64,000 nucleotides of DNA from Nelumbo lutea (GCA_022828595.1 JAKGHH010000003.1:58889759-58953758); one strand, 5' to 3'; shown: positions 1 through 13,590, counted from the stretch's first letter. Numbers and translations: made by a program. Notes: a model not told the origin generated them from the sequence alone.

Positions 1-868
1 AACTACACACCCCTCAATGCTAAGCGAGGAGAAATCCTGATGGCTATCAAAGGCTCCTTCTTTGTCAAGTGACCTCCTAGGTTTAGGGGAGATCCCGCCA
101 CTAGAAATAGGAATGTCTATTGTCACTTCCACAGAGACCACGGGCACAATACGAAGAACTGTAGGAACCTCCATGACGAGATCGAGGAGCTCATTCATCG
201 TGGGGTAATCAACATGATTACTGGTGGGTCCATCAACGCAGGGTGCACTTCAGCAGTCGGACGATCCTTAGTCCACGAACTAGAAAGCAAGGAGCAGAAC
301 CCGCCAAAGGGACCCCGACTTGAAGACCCTATTTACTTCACGGAGGATGATGCACGCGGGATCCGGTATCCTCATGACTACGCCTTGGTCATAAAGCTGA
401 GGCTAAACAACTTTGAAGTCAAGTGCATCCTGGTGGACTCGAGTAGCTCGGCAGACATATTATTCAAAGGACACATTCGACAAGTTGCAACTTCAGGAAA
501 ATGACCTAAAGCCAGCAGATACCCCCCTGGTAGGCTTCAGTAGCGAGGAGGTCAGACCTCTAGGGCGAGTCTCAGTACCCATAGAGGTCGGCACGTGGCC
601 GAATATTGTGAGGTTCAAGCACACATTTTTTGTAGTCGCAACCCCCTCTCCTTATAATGCCATAGTAGGTTGGCCCATTACACATGCCCTACGTGCAGTA
701 GTACCGACCTACTACCTGGCAATGAAGTTCCCTACAGACTATGGAGTAGAGGTTGTGCGAGGTGACCAACTTGAATCTTGCAAATGCTACATAGCCACCC
801 TCAAGGGGAAAGCCAAACTAGCGGCTAATATCGAGCTCAAGCGACCAATGGAGTATGCTGATGAGTGA
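1..868 (+). pseudogene. gag C-terminus and aspartic protease (degenerate)
   Basis: Frame 1 from base 1 encodes the gag tail with a Cys/His knuckle (YCHFHRDHGHNTKNC, about 118-162) typical of Tat and Athila gag. It is broken by a TGA at 70-72. It continues into protease, where the active site reads VDSSSSADIL around 436-465, with Ser in place of the usual Gly after Asp-Ser/Thr. A frameshift near 465 moves the rest into frame 2, which carries the protease C-terminal half (FVVATPSPYNAIVGWP, about 628-678) to a stop at 866-868. The product would be a capsid and polyprotein protease, but the copy is inactive. Confidence 0.85.
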
Positions 869-1945
869 GATACACCAACAAAGGAGACGATCCACATCCC
901 GATCTCAACCGATGACCTAGCTAAGACTCTCTAGATCAGCACTTCGATCGAGGAGCCACTTCGCTCTCGGGTGGTAAGATTTTTATTACAAAATTTAGAT
1001 ATATTTGCTTGGTCTGCGACAGAGATGCCTGGAATAGAATCCAATAGTATAACGCAGGGAGAACCTTTCAAAGAATTGTAAACAAGATTTTTGAGTCGTT
1101 AATTGGAAAAGTTGAGTGTTATGTAGATAACATGGTCGTGAAGACCCAATTTTCAAATTTTTTGTTAGAAAATTAGCAAAGTGTTTTCAACACTTTACGA
1201 AAGTATAATATGAAATTGAATCCCAACAAGTGTGTCTTCAGGGTCACATTGGCTAAATTTTTGGGCTACATAGTCAACCAACGTGGCATCGAAGCAACCC
1301 GGAAAAAAATAAAAGTCATCTTAGATATGAGACCACCCCGCAAACTAACAGATCACTGCCTATATTTCTTTAAAGCTATAAAAAAGAGTAAAGACTTTGA
1401 GTGGATTGCAGAGTGTCAGCTCGCCTTCGACGAGCTAAAAAGATACATAGCTAGTACCCCGGTTCTGACCCGACCCGAGGAAGGGAATATTTTAAAGTTG
1501 TACCTCTCCGCGAGTGATGAGGTGGTCAACTCGGTATAGATCAAAGAGGTAGATCGGGTCCAACGACCCATCTACTATGTTAGCAAAGTTTTGTAGGATG
1601 CTGAAACGAGGTACCCGAAAATTGAGAAACTAGCGTCACTAGTCTTAGTAGCTCGCAAACTTCATTCGTACTTCCAAGCCCACACCATCGTCATCCTCAC
1701 CAACAAGCCTCTGACAAATCCTGCTCAAGCCCGAGGAGTCTAATAGATTGACGAAGTGGGCTGTCGAACTCAGCGAGTACGACATCAAGTATGAACATCG
1801 GACGGCAATTAAAGCCCAAGCCTTGGTCGATTTTGTGGCAGAATGTATGTTCAACACCGTAACTCCCGAGTTGGTTGAGCTCGAGCACACGGTGGAAGCT
1901 TCAACCAGTGCGGCACCAATCTCGGTTAGAGCTGGTCCGACCTAG
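869..1945 (+). pseudogene. reverse transcriptase and first RNase H (deleted, degenerate)
   Basis: The start of RT is readable near 985-1045. The sequence then jumps to the segment just before the catalytic box, so the fingers and part of the palm are missing, with a deletion junction around 1045-1080. The catalytic box at 1120-1131 reads YVDN instead of YVDD, losing an essential aspartate. Thumb and connection follow (MKLNPNKCVF at 1210; LGYIVNQRGIEA). The first RNase H runs from about 1480 to 1900 with several stops and a frame change near 1740, ending at a TAG at 1943-1945. The enzyme would copy element RNA into cDNA; this copy cannot. Confidence 0.85.
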
Positions 1946-2401
1946 GATGAGGAGCCCTGGATCCTCCACGTTGACGGCTCATCCAACCAACAAGGAAGCG
2001 GTGCGGGAATAATTCTTTACAGTCCAAGCGGGGTGAAGCTGGAATACGCACTTCGGTTTGGGTTCGCAGCATCGAACAACGAAGCAGAGTACGAAGCATT
2101 GGTTGTCGGGCTCACTCTATCAAAGGAAGTAAAAGCTAAGCACCTCATCATATGCAGCGACTCTCAGATCATGGTCAACCAAATCAGCAACGAGTATGAA
2201 GCCCACGACCCCACCATGGTTGCTTATTTGGCCAAAGTCAGGGAGGTCCTACGCAACTTCATCTCTTACTTCATCAAACAGATCCTGAGATCCAAGAACA
2301 CTGAGGCCGATGCCTTGTCTCGATTAGCTAGCACAAGCAGCAACACCATGCGGACCGTGTACGTAGAGGACTTACCTCAGCCTTGTATTCTCGGGGGGTA
2401 G
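1946..2401 (+). pseudogene. second (Tat-type) RNase H domain
   Basis: This follows in the same frame as the preceding domain, after one stop codon. The four acidic catalytic positions are all visible: Asp in LHVDGSS, Glu in NNEAEYEAL, Asp in CSDSQIM and Asp in TEADALSRLA. A second RNase H downstream of the ordinary one is a known hallmark of Tat-lineage elements, where it is thought to help remove RNA during cDNA synthesis. It is the best preserved sense-strand domain of the element: the 122-residue stretch at 2033-2401 is uninterrupted. Confidence 0.88.
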
Positions 2402-2439
2402 GAGAGGTCGCTCCTATAGCACAAGCAGAGCTGAGCTGG

Positions 2440-3655
2440 ATCAATTCACTCGTGAGTTATCTGCTTCACGGGACCCACCCTACCGAATGCAATGCAGCCC
2501 GAAGGGTAGAGCGCTAGTCAGCTAAGTACGTCATTATATATGGACAGTTGTATAGGAGATCCTTCACGCTCCTCTACTTGCGTTGCTTGCGACCCTTAGA
2601 GGCCGAGTTCATTCTCCGTGACACCCATGAAGGCTTGTGTGGCGGGCACTTGGGGGGGGGGCAGGGCTCTCACCCAAAATGCATTATGGTAGAGCTACTA
2701 CTGGCCCACGATGAAGGCGGACACACTAGAGCTCGTCAAGAAGTGCGATAAGTGTTAGAGGCATGCTAGCATCCACCACCAACCGGATGCTGACCTGAAA
2801 TACCTCACCAGCCCGTGGCCCTTCGCATAGTGGGGAATCGACATGGCCCATTCCCACCAATAATAGGACAAAGGAAGTTTCTGGTTGTGGCAGTAGACTA
2901 TTTCACGAAGTGTGTGGAAGCTGAACCTCTAACAACAATCACAACCCGCAACATACAAAACTTCTTTTGGAGGAACATAGTGTGTCGTTTCAGGCTATCT
3001 CGAGTACTCATCTCCGACTACGAGAAGCAATTCGAGGACATCAACTTTCAGAATTGATGTGTCGAGATGGGAATTCAGCAAAATTTCACCTCGAGCAAAA
3101 GGATTGTGGGTAGACGAACTGCCTAGTGTACTCTGGCCTACCGGACTACCATCAAAACTGCCACAGGTGAGACCCCTTTTAACCTCACTTATGGCATAGA
3201 AGCAGTGATCCCAGCAGAAATCAAGGTGCCTACACTACGCTTGGAGGCCTATGATGAAGAGACAAATGATGACAAGCTCCGTACCAACCTAGACATGGTG
3301 AAAGAAGTACGAGACCTAGCATACATCTGGACCACAACTTACCAACAAAGAGTAGATCGGTACTATAACGCTTGGATCAAAAAGTGATACTTCCGTGTCG
3401 GTGACCTGTTTATTCAAAAGGTTATGGTACCTGAGCCCGGTGTTGGTAAGATCAAACCGAAATGGGAAGGTCTGTATCGAGTAAGATGGGTATTCGGGGA
3501 AGGTACGTACGAGCTCGAGACCTTGGAAGGGAAGTAAGTATCTTGAGCATGGAACGTCGGCAACCTGAGAAGATACTACTTGTGATCACCAAGCTAGAGA
3601 GAGGACTGCGAGTTACCCCTAGAAGCCCAAGGGCCATCATGTTGAGCTGATATAA
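2440..3655 (+). pseudogene. integrase (deleted, frameshifted)
   Basis: The HHCC zinc-binding region is split by a frameshift at a run of G (2651-2659): HEGLCGGH lies before it and the CxxC motif (KKCDKC) after it near 2740. The catalytic core shows the first Asp (VAVDYFTK, about 2890) and the second (LISDYEKQFE, about 3010). The stretch with the catalytic Glu is missing: sequence jumps near 3095 straight to the segment before AYRTT. The C-terminal part runs to about 3540 (GDLFIQKV, KPKWEGLYRV). The enzyme would insert cDNA into the genome; loss of the Glu region makes this copy inactive. Confidence 0.85.
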
Positions 3656-3659
3656 GACC

Positions 3660-4248
3660 TCGGCACTATGATTAGTCCTAGTCGCCTCTTCGGCGTGGGC
3701 GGATAAGTCCTAGTCGCCTCTTTGGCATAGGCAGATAAGGCATAGACAACTCGAGTACAAACCCTATGACGTCTAGCCTACGTCGGCATATAACAATAAG
3801 TTGATCCCATTTGAGGTCGGGCCCGACGGCTTGACACTAAGGGATAACCGACACCTAAGCAGGTAGCCCCTATGCAGACAAGTCGGGTATATACCTTACA
3901 ATGTCCGCCCACCTCGGCGTACAATAATGCGAAGTTACCCCTACTTGGAGTCCATCTCGTTAGCTCGATAGTTCAGGGTAACCTATACTTGGAAAAATCT
4001 TACTTCGATTATCCCTACTCGTAGTCCAGCTCATTAGCTTGATAGTTTGGGGTAACCTACACATTTTTACACCTATTTGGTTTAGTTCGCCAGTTTGGGT
4101 GTTGTTTACACTGAAAGTTTTGCACATAGAGTCAAAATGCTTATATTTCATTGATGTAAAGCTTGAGTACGAAAAAAAAGAAAAGAAACTTCCACTATAA
4201 ACCGAGCTTGGAGGCTCGGGGTATACAGTATAAAGGATCAGGAGGCTT
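3660..4248. repeat. Noncoding spacer with short tandem duplications
   Basis: This is untranslated DNA between pol and the antisense gene. A unit of about 33 bp containing AGTCCTAGTCGCCTCTT is duplicated around 3675-3740. A second unit of about 74 bp, starting near 3935 and again near 4009, carries TAGTTYRGGGTAACCTA. Tandem repeats in this spacer are common in Tat-lineage elements. No reading frame of note was seen. Confidence 0.6.
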
Positions 4249-6234
4249 TTAGTCATCTCGGGGCTCCTCGCCCTTGTCCGAGGCTTCAGGAGGAGAGTCC
4301 GTCTTCATGCAGCTCTCACCAACACCGATCTCCTCAACGTCATCGAGCAGGTCGCTGTCACCTTCTGCTTTGGAGTCTGGATCTTCAGTAACTTCGGCGG
4401 CCATTTCCTTCGTGATCCTCGAGGTAGTAATGGTACTAAGATCGAGCTGAGGGAACTCACGTCGGGTCAACCACCTACTAAGCTTGAAGGCTTTGTGGTA
4501 GCTCGCTGTCCCCACCTCGATCATGTCCTTCTGGTACTCTGTCGAAGTCTTATATTCCTCGATGGCCTTGACCTTGGCCTTCACTGCTTGAAGGAGTATC
4601 TCAGTCCGCTCCTTTACATGAGCCTCGAGGTTCTCCACCTCCCTCTTCAGTGCTGCCTTCTGCTCCGCAAGCTCCTTCTTCTCGGACATCAACAATGTAA
4701 TCAACTCTTTCTTAGCCCGTGCATCCTTCTTCAGTTGGTTGTTTTTGCTACGGGATAAGTTAAGCTTGATGTTAGCCTCGCGGGAAGACTCCTCGGCTAC
4801 AAGGGCCTGCTTCAAATTCACCTCGGACTGATAAGTCAAGGCGTGGATAGCGGAGTTCACCTACCAAGAGAAGAGAACAAGCATCAGTACATGAGAAGCT
4901 AAGTACAAGATCGAAGAAGATAAGTCAGAAACCTACCATCATGCAGTGGGTAGCCGCTCAGGCTCCGAGCTGAGCGACCAGCAGTTCGGCCCAGCCAGCA
5001 ACCTCCTCGGCGTACACTACGTTTTTGCTCTTGAGAAGGCTATATTTTGGAGTCAGAATGCTCCGAGTTGCGTCATCGCTGCTTGAAGAAGCAACAGCTA
5101 CAGGGGCGGGCTCCGAAGACATCGCCTCCTCGGGCGCACGGGGCGGGGAGAGCTTCTCGGATTCCTCCTAGGCAATCATGAGAGATTGCTCGGCGGACGA
5201 TGGCTGCTTGGGCTCTAGAACAGCAGTCGGCGGAGACTCAACGTTAGCTCTTCTCGAAGCTCACTTCTTCTTCCCCTTCATGCTCCCAAAGAGTTCAGTC
5301 GCAGGGATGTCCATGATAGCTGCAACCAAAGCAAACTCGCAGAAATAGTACCAAAATAAAACAAAGGAAATACAATAAATGGTGACCTACCAGGACTCAA
5401 ACCGGCATGCATGAGCTTCTCCTCGATTACATAGTCCACAAACTTCAAGCTGAGCTCCGCCCAAGATCAGAGCGCCTCCCTTGTCTTCAGGTCCAACCTG
5501 ACATCGGGGTCTTGGATGGCCACCCTCCAGTGGGTCGGGATAGGCCACCCCTCAGTGTTGCGGACCACAAAGTAGCGCCCTTTCCAGGTCGGGACCTTGT
5601 TCGGGAGCTTGTGCAAGAGTTTGTAGCACGGACGTGGTGACAAGTAGTAAGTTCACCTGTGTTCAGGCAGAACACATGATGAATTCTTTTTAATAGAAAG
5701 AATGGAGGAGAAGATGTCGAGGTCAAGAGGAAGGTTGTAGTCGTAGATAAGGGAGATTGTTCCTACTACATTATGGATGGAGTTCGGGTGCAACTGGTCT
5801 ATGGTTATGTTAAAAAGCTTTATAACTTTGACTATCAAGGGGTGAAGTGGAAGACAAAGACCAGCTATGAGCTGTTCCTCGAAAATCACGATCTCATTGT
5901 GACCATGCTCCCAAGGGAAGTTTCCTAGGGGGATACTGTAGACTAAGTTGTTTGGAAGCTTATACCGGGCTACTAGGGGCAGGAGCTTGTCCACCGTCAC
6001 TGTTGACGGGCCAAAGTTATCTGGCACCCGAGCTCAATGCGAGGTGGAAGCCAGGTCATTAGAGGCTTCTCATTCCCCTCGGGGAGAGTCCACCTCGAGA
6101 GGACCGCAGATCGTATCCTGACCCAAAGTAACCTCTTCAGTAGAACGATGACCGGCCTGAGCCGAGGTACCCACCTCGGCTTCAGCGGATTCACTGCTCC
6201 CATCTAAAAGGCTATCGAAACTAAAGCTAGACAT
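4249..6234 (-). pseudogene. Three-exon antisense gene of the Tat element (gypsy-type transposon protein family)
   Basis: Read on the minus strand, exon 1 is 6234-5391, exon 2 5319-4937 and exon 3 4860-4249. The introns (5390-5320 and 4936-4861) have GT/AG ends, and the phases join exactly (844 + 383 + 612 nt, 612 residues plus stop). The first part is Ser/Glu-rich. The middle (IPLGNFPWEHGH, FEEQLIAGLCLPLHP, then WKGRYFVVRNTEGWP) resembles the plant family called putative gypsy-type transposon (PF04195-like, from memory). Exon 3 is a long coiled coil with an acidic C-terminus. Seven in-frame stops (6072, 6036, 5655, 5469, 5263, 5170, 4960; six TGA, one TAG) but no frameshift were found. Antisense ORFs are known in Tat elements; their function is unclear. 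Start chosen at the first ATG in frame. Confidence 0.72.
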
Positions 6235-6719
6235 GGAAAGACACGGAATCGAAAAGGAGATCTACGGAAGACTCATCGAAGAGAAACCGAACTGAAGAAA
6301 GGAAGATGACCTCAGGAAGACGCCGAACTGAAGGACTTAAGTGCGACCTCAAAATGTGAATTATTAGACTTGTGGCGAAGAAAATGAGTCCCTTGCCCCC
6401 TATCTATAGCCACTGTATCTAGGAATCAACGATCGAGATCGTCACAATCCAACGGCTCCTAGGAAAGCTGGTTGCACGACCCCCGAGGTTGAAATCGGTT
6501 TAGCGCATGTTTTGACGTCCGTGGAGTTTATAAAACGGCTTGACGTCCATGCGCACACCTGACGCAACCTGGGTTGTTCCTAGTTGAGCCAAGCGGCTGA
6601 GCTGGTCCAACCAATGATTCGCCCGTCAGACTGCCTAGACCTCATGCCAAGTCAACCTGTACTCGTCATGAACTCCCCACACCGGGTTGAGACCCCTGAC
6701 TCGGGGAGTTGGGGGCAAT
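6235..6719. other. 3' untranslated region of the Tat element with polypurine tract
   Basis: Noncoding DNA lies between the antisense gene start and the LTR and probably includes the promoter of the antisense gene. At 6702-6717 a purine-rich tract (CGGGGAGTTGGGGGCA) sits immediately before the LTR, as expected for the plus-strand primer of reverse transcription. Confidence 0.7.
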
Positions 6720-7444
6720 TGATGAAGGGTGATTTGGCATCGACCTAGCGAAGAAGGGATACGTGGACACGACCTAACCAAGAGATGACAACTCAACCTA
6801 ACATGTTTAGTTCGCAACAATTGAGCTCGGGTATTCAGCCACCTCGGCACAAGGGCCACCTCGGTTTAAGGCTCACCTCGGTGCAGGGCCACCTTGGCAT
6901 CGAGGCACTTCGGTACCCAATTCAGTTCAGAACTAAAAGACCGAAGTACCAGTTCGGAACCAACAACTCGAATCGCCACGTAACTGACTCCCGCGTAACC
7001 AACTCCAGAGGTCTCTCCAACGGATCCCGAATCTCTCGAGATCACGATGAGCTAACAGATCCCGACTTTTTCGGGATCACGATGAGGACTTACCCTAACT
7101 CCGCTGGAATCAGAAGTGGAACGAGATAAGCCTTACCTATATATTGCTCATTCGAAAGCGGAGCAAACTCTATCTCCCCATCCCGGATATCCCGGAGCTC
7201 TTTCGTGAGTACCACGACTACTTCAGTATATAAAGGCACCAACCCCAATGGCTTAAGGTATGCGTGATTTTTCTGCTCTTTATCTCTCTAGCTCTCTAAG
7301 CTCTCAAAGCTCTTCAGCTCTGATCACATTACTAACTTAAGCATCGGAGTGACCTCGTTGGATTAGCCACCCCAGATTCTTTGATCCTTTCTTGCAAATT
7401 CACTTAACTCGTCGTCCGACTGGAAGCTAGATCATCCTCTAACA
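6720..7444 (+). repeat. 3' LTR of the Tat element
   Basis: The LTR starts TGATGAAGGG right after the polypurine tract and ends CTCTAACA, giving TG...CA ends and 725 bp. A TATA box lies at 7227-7234 with a CT-rich stretch downstream (7275-7320), the usual layout of a plant LTR promoter. The partner LTR is outside the window, so the exact 3' edge (7444, or a CA some 20 bp further) cannot be confirmed by comparison. Confidence 0.75.
7227..7234 (+). promoter_or_regulatory. TATA box of the LTR promoter
   Basis: TATATAAA sits about 210 bp before the LTR end, followed by GGCACC and a pyrimidine-rich leader. This is the likely U3/R promoter of the element. Confidence 0.6.
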
Positions 7445-8015
7445 GGGAGCAGTCAGATCACGCAACATCAGATTCTATATGTAAAAAATAATTTTTTTAC
7501 TAGACTTCGATTTTAATCAGATTGGATGGGGTTAAAAACCACATCTCGTCTGATTAGCAACTTCAAACATCTAAATTCGGGATAAATGGACTTTTGTAGT
7601 GGGTTGACGGCAAGTGTTCTATGGCCCATCTACATCTCAATTCAGGATTGAGCCTACCAAACCAATTAATTTAACGGCTGACCCATCAACAACCCCCAAA
7701 ACGCGTAATTCCATACCCATACCTAAACAAAATGGGATTAGATGCCCTCAACTTTCTTGAGAGAGAAAAAAAGAAAAAAAAAAAAAACATAATGGGATTC
7801 CTTATAAGCAAAAACTTTGAACATGCTCTAAGTTTGAAAGCATTAGAATCCATTCCTAAGTTGGATATATCTCTCCACAGATTTAATGTATGGAAAATAT
7901 TTTCAATCTGCAGTTGGATACTATGTGAATATAGTCTTTGTTTGTAGGAAATCTAGGCTCAAATAAAAAAAAAAACTTCTTGCTCATTGAAGAATGAAGA
8001 TTGGTGATTGAGTGG
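7445..8015. other. Intergenic spacer, no gene seen
   Basis: AT-rich DNA with short poly-A runs (7765-7787). A diverged copy of the foldback apex described elsewhere may lie at 7858-7930. No convincing reading frame. Confidence 0.5.
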
Positions 8016-8023
8016 TATTTTGC

Positions 8024-8320
8024 AAGAATGGCAACGGGACGGGGTGGGATTGGGTTTTGCCTGCCTCGTCTCCAACTCCAAACTCACCCGAACCTTGATA
8101 GGGCAAGAAATTCTAAGAAACTCTAACCCCATCCCTGTTCCCCGAAATTGTCCCGCCCGCCCCAGTCATTCCTATTTGTATGATCGGGGTGGGTTCAAGG
8201 ACGGGTCGGGGCGAGGTGGACAAATACCACCCCGAACCCTGATCAATAGTTAAAAAATCCACCCCAACCGGGGCGGGGCAGAACGGGAACCACGGGAACG
8301 GGACAAATTGCCCTCTCTTA
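8024..8320. mobile_element. hAT-type MITE upstream of the beta-amylase gene
   Basis: A GC-rich island in AT-rich flanks, 297 bp. It starts AAGAATGGCAACGGG and ends AAATTGCCCTCTCTTA, so the termini share a diverged inverted GGCAA motif. It is flanked by an 8-bp direct repeat differing at one base: TATTTTGC (8016-8023) and TATTTTGA (8321-8328). Internal G/C runs (GGGACGGGGTGGG) match a kind of non-autonomous hAT element common in plants. It ends about 480 bp before the beta-amylase start codon, so it may lie in the promoter region. Confidence 0.6.
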
Positions 8321-8328
8321 TATTTTGA

Positions 8329-8802
8329 TGAGATCAATGACACAAGTTGTAAATCACTAAAAGGAATTAGGCCAATTGTCAATGTTAAAACTATGAAGCA
8401 GTTAATAGGAAGAAAATACAAAACAAGGTAGCTCATGGTAGCTTTCCTTTTCCCCAAGTCCAGTCCCAGTCCGTAAGAGTATACCGCGTATAAGCCCCGA
8501 AAGGCTGAAAACTTCGCCCCCTCCTCCGATAATATCCCGCCGTCCATCCCTACAAACTTGAAGAAATCTCAGCCGTAGCATTGCTTGTCCCTCGCCACGT
8601 CGCATGCTGACAGTTTTCTATCTATAGCAAAACCCTCCAGACCTCTAGCTCCAACTTCCCACCTTCAAAAATTAACCTTAAATCTGACAACGACCACAAC
8701 TGAAAACTCCCAATCTCACAAACAAAGCAACCACCTTCTCTCTGTCTCTCTCTGTCTCTCTCCCTCTCTCTTCTCTTTCTGGTTTCTCGGGTTTTCACAG
8801 AA
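8329..8802 (+). promoter_or_regulatory. Beta-amylase proximal promoter and 5' leader
   Basis: Between the MITE and the start codon lies an ACGT-core element CCACGTCG (8595-8602), resembling ABA/stress elements, and a weak TATA-like CTATCTATAGC (8618-8628). A CT-rich leader (8735-8785, TCTCTCTG units) follows, as is common in plant 5' UTRs. BAM1 orthologues are known to respond to osmotic stress and ABA, so the ACGT core is suggestive. Transcription start is inferred, not shown. An overlapping upstream reading frame (ATG at 8585) would only matter if transcription began upstream of it. Confidence 0.4.
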
Positions 8803-11483
<2,681 letters not shown>

Positions 11484-11514
11484 TAAAGTCTAGCCTTGCC
11501 TCCATGCGCAGAGC

Positions 11515-11594
11515 TGTGTTAGAGCTCTCAAGTCTCATCTAAAAGCTTAAGCTAGCTTGTAGTTTAGTTAGAACGGTTCCTATGGTATCAGAGC
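11515..11594 (+). mobile_element. LTR end plus primer-binding-site relic in the beta-amylase 3' UTR
   Basis: TGGTATCAGAGC at 11583-11594 is a perfect match to the usual plant LTR-retrotransposon primer-binding site for initiator tRNA-Met. It is preceded by an LTR-like stretch (TGTGTTAGAGCTCTCAAG from 11515; AGCTTAAGCTAG) of the kind found in short TRIM elements. No second LTR was found, so this is a fragment. It begins about 30 bp after the beta-amylase stop codon and so would be transcribed as 3' UTR. Confidence 0.5.
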
Positions 11595-11684
11595 TTGTTC
11601 ATCCATATATAGCATTGTAGGATTGGGATCGATATGGGGAGTCTGCTGTACATACAACCCTGTATCTTATTCTATATTAATGGC

Positions 11685-11690
11685 AATAAA
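11685..11690 (+). terminator. Likely poly(A) signal of the beta-amylase gene
   Basis: AATAAA about 200 bp after the stop codon, preceded by a T-rich stretch (TATCTTATTCTATATTAA). A second AATAAA overlaps the stop codon (11482-11487) and is too close to serve alone. Confidence 0.5.
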
Positions 11691-11699
11691 ATGGGTATT

Positions 11700-12437
11700 T
11701 TTTCAGGCTTAAGTTCATTAATGGTCGGTCTGAGTTCATAGAAGTCGATGAGAGTGGATTTGAATTGAAGCCTGTAATTGCTGCAATTAGAGAAAAAGAA
11801 TAATATATCAGATGGCTGCAGAACCCATCAGCCATTTCTGGTGATATACTTGTTTGGCATCACAATAGAGATGACTGAGCTGCTAATTTGAGTTTGAGTT
11901 GGTTCTCATTTACTGATCTATCCACGAGAATCACTCCTACTCCTTTTGACAAAAGTAAATCGTTTGATGGCCAAATCCTTTTAGCAAGAAGCCAAAGCAC
12001 TTGAAAAGCAAGGAAGCTTGTGCCCAATATTCAGGATCCGCTGCTGTTATCCATCTGGTCTCTGTTATTGGAAGCTTGGCTCTTGGCTACCACCCCCTTG
12101 AGTTAAAAGTTATGGAACCATTTGGATGTTAAGAGCATGTCTGTCCAACCTAACAATGAAGTGTTTGGATGATTCTTGCATCAGTACTGTACTAACCATG
12201 AATTGGGCTTGTTTCATGGTGGACTTAGCTTGCAATTGCCCACAATTTTATGGATGGATAGATGACTGAATGGTTCGTTGCATCTACCTCAAAGTACAAA
12301 ACAAATTGATTCAACAAGCAAGTATTTGCAACTCAAAAAATGACAGGTGATTGGTTATCTGCTGTTGAGAGATAGGGGAAATGGAAGTAACCTTATTATT
12401 ACTTTAATTTGATTAATCATCGATTTTATCTTCCACG
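11700..12437. other. Intergenic spacer, no feature seen
   Basis: Ordinary mid-AT DNA with no long reading frame, repeat or terminal inverted repeat that I could identify. Confidence 0.5.
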
Positions 12438-12857
12438 TAAGGGTGTCAATGGACTGGTTTTGTATTGGACCCCGTCCAGTCCAAAATCAATTTTGATGGA
12501 TTGGACGGACCAATAAGACATATTGGATTGGACCAATCTGATCCAAAATATTTATTAGATTGGATTGAACCCGGTCTGTCTATAATAAATTTATATTGAA
12601 TTGGGTTGGATTAAGTCAATATCTACTGATTCATTGATATAAGATAAGAATATAGGTGTCAATGGACCAAGTTTGGGTTGAAACCAATCTAAATCAAAAT
12701 GAATTTGAACAGATTGAACCGTCCAGACATTCAATTGGACCGATCCAAAATAATCTAAAATATTCTTTGGATTGGATTGGACCTGATCCATTTATAATAA
12801 ACTCACGTAGGACGGGATAGGATTGGACCAAATCCTGTCCAATTGCCCCACTTCTAC
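12438..12857 (-). mobile_element. Two-unit hAT-like MITE, copy 1 of 3
   Basis: This is the inverted-orientation copy of the repeat also found at 28023-28436 and 38610-39022. It starts TAAGGGTGTCAATGG and shares the internal joint ATAAGATAAGAATATAGG and repeated CCAATC/GATTGG motifs. The far end (GCCCCACTTCTA) is worn, and no target duplication can be shown. Confidence 0.7.
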
Positions 12858-13582
12858 CTAGTTGAGTGGTTTGGCCGGGCCCTGGCCTGGGCTATAACAC
12901 TTATCACAGCTTTTAAGCCCAGCCCATGATCTACCCTACTTCTGACTTTACGAGCTGGGTTCCACCCAAACAGCCTAAGAGTAATGCTTGAGGTGAAAAT
13001 CCTGGAAAACTCAAAATAGCTATCTTATTACAACAAAAATCATGGCTTTCCACTGAAGTTGTTTTGGTGGCTTCTCCAAAGCAGTTCAATCAATTGTAAT
13101 AATTCATACTAAAATATTAAACTCAACCTTAATCTGACACTTGTAACTTCAGGCTTAGTTTGTTTTCAATTCAATTTGGTTTGCACAGATGCAAAAGTAT
13201 GAGAGTACAAGTAAATTAATTGTAAATTCTGGTTTAGTTTTGTTTCAAATGTACTTTGTTTTGTTTGTTTACAGTGAAGCAAAAGAAAACCTCAAGCAAA
13301 GTAAAATCCAAAGTAAAGTGAATCAAAATGTATACTCTTCTAACTTGTACAGTTCTATTCCCATGCATTTGTACTAGTATAAATCAAATGTGATGAAATG
13401 TGATGGTCCTAACTTCTAACCTAGTTCCTACCAAACAAAAAAACAAGGCTAATCTAGCCAAGTCTGCTGTCACTCTTAAGGTGATATTCAGTAACACTAA
13501 ACTCTGGATGTTGAAATGAAAGTAAAAAATAAAAATTTGTTTCTCTACTTTTTCTGATAACTGAATGCAGAGTAATGGGTAT
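12858..13582. other. Intergenic spacer, no gene seen
   Basis: Contains worn fragments rich in GGGC/GCCC (12870-12960) that look like MITE debris, then AT-rich DNA. A short open frame at 13189-13377 has no recognisable domain. Confidence 0.45.
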
Positions 13583-13590
13583 TTTGTTGA

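Larger units (their letters stand above)
1..7444 (+). mobile_element. Tat-lineage Ty3/gypsy LTR retrotransposon, 5' part outside window
   Basis: In order on the plus strand are the gag zinc-knuckle end, aspartic protease, reverse transcriptase, RNase H, a second RNase H of the type seen in Tat elements, integrase, a noncoding spacer, a minus-strand gene, a polypurine tract and one LTR. The order PR-RT-RH-INT assigns it to Ty3/gypsy. The extra RNase H and the antisense gene between pol and the 3' LTR point to the Tat/Ogre lineage (family knowledge). The 5' LTR, leader and most of gag lie upstream of base 1. Sense genes carry stops, frameshifts and at least two internal deletions, so the copy is dead. 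Confidence 0.9.
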
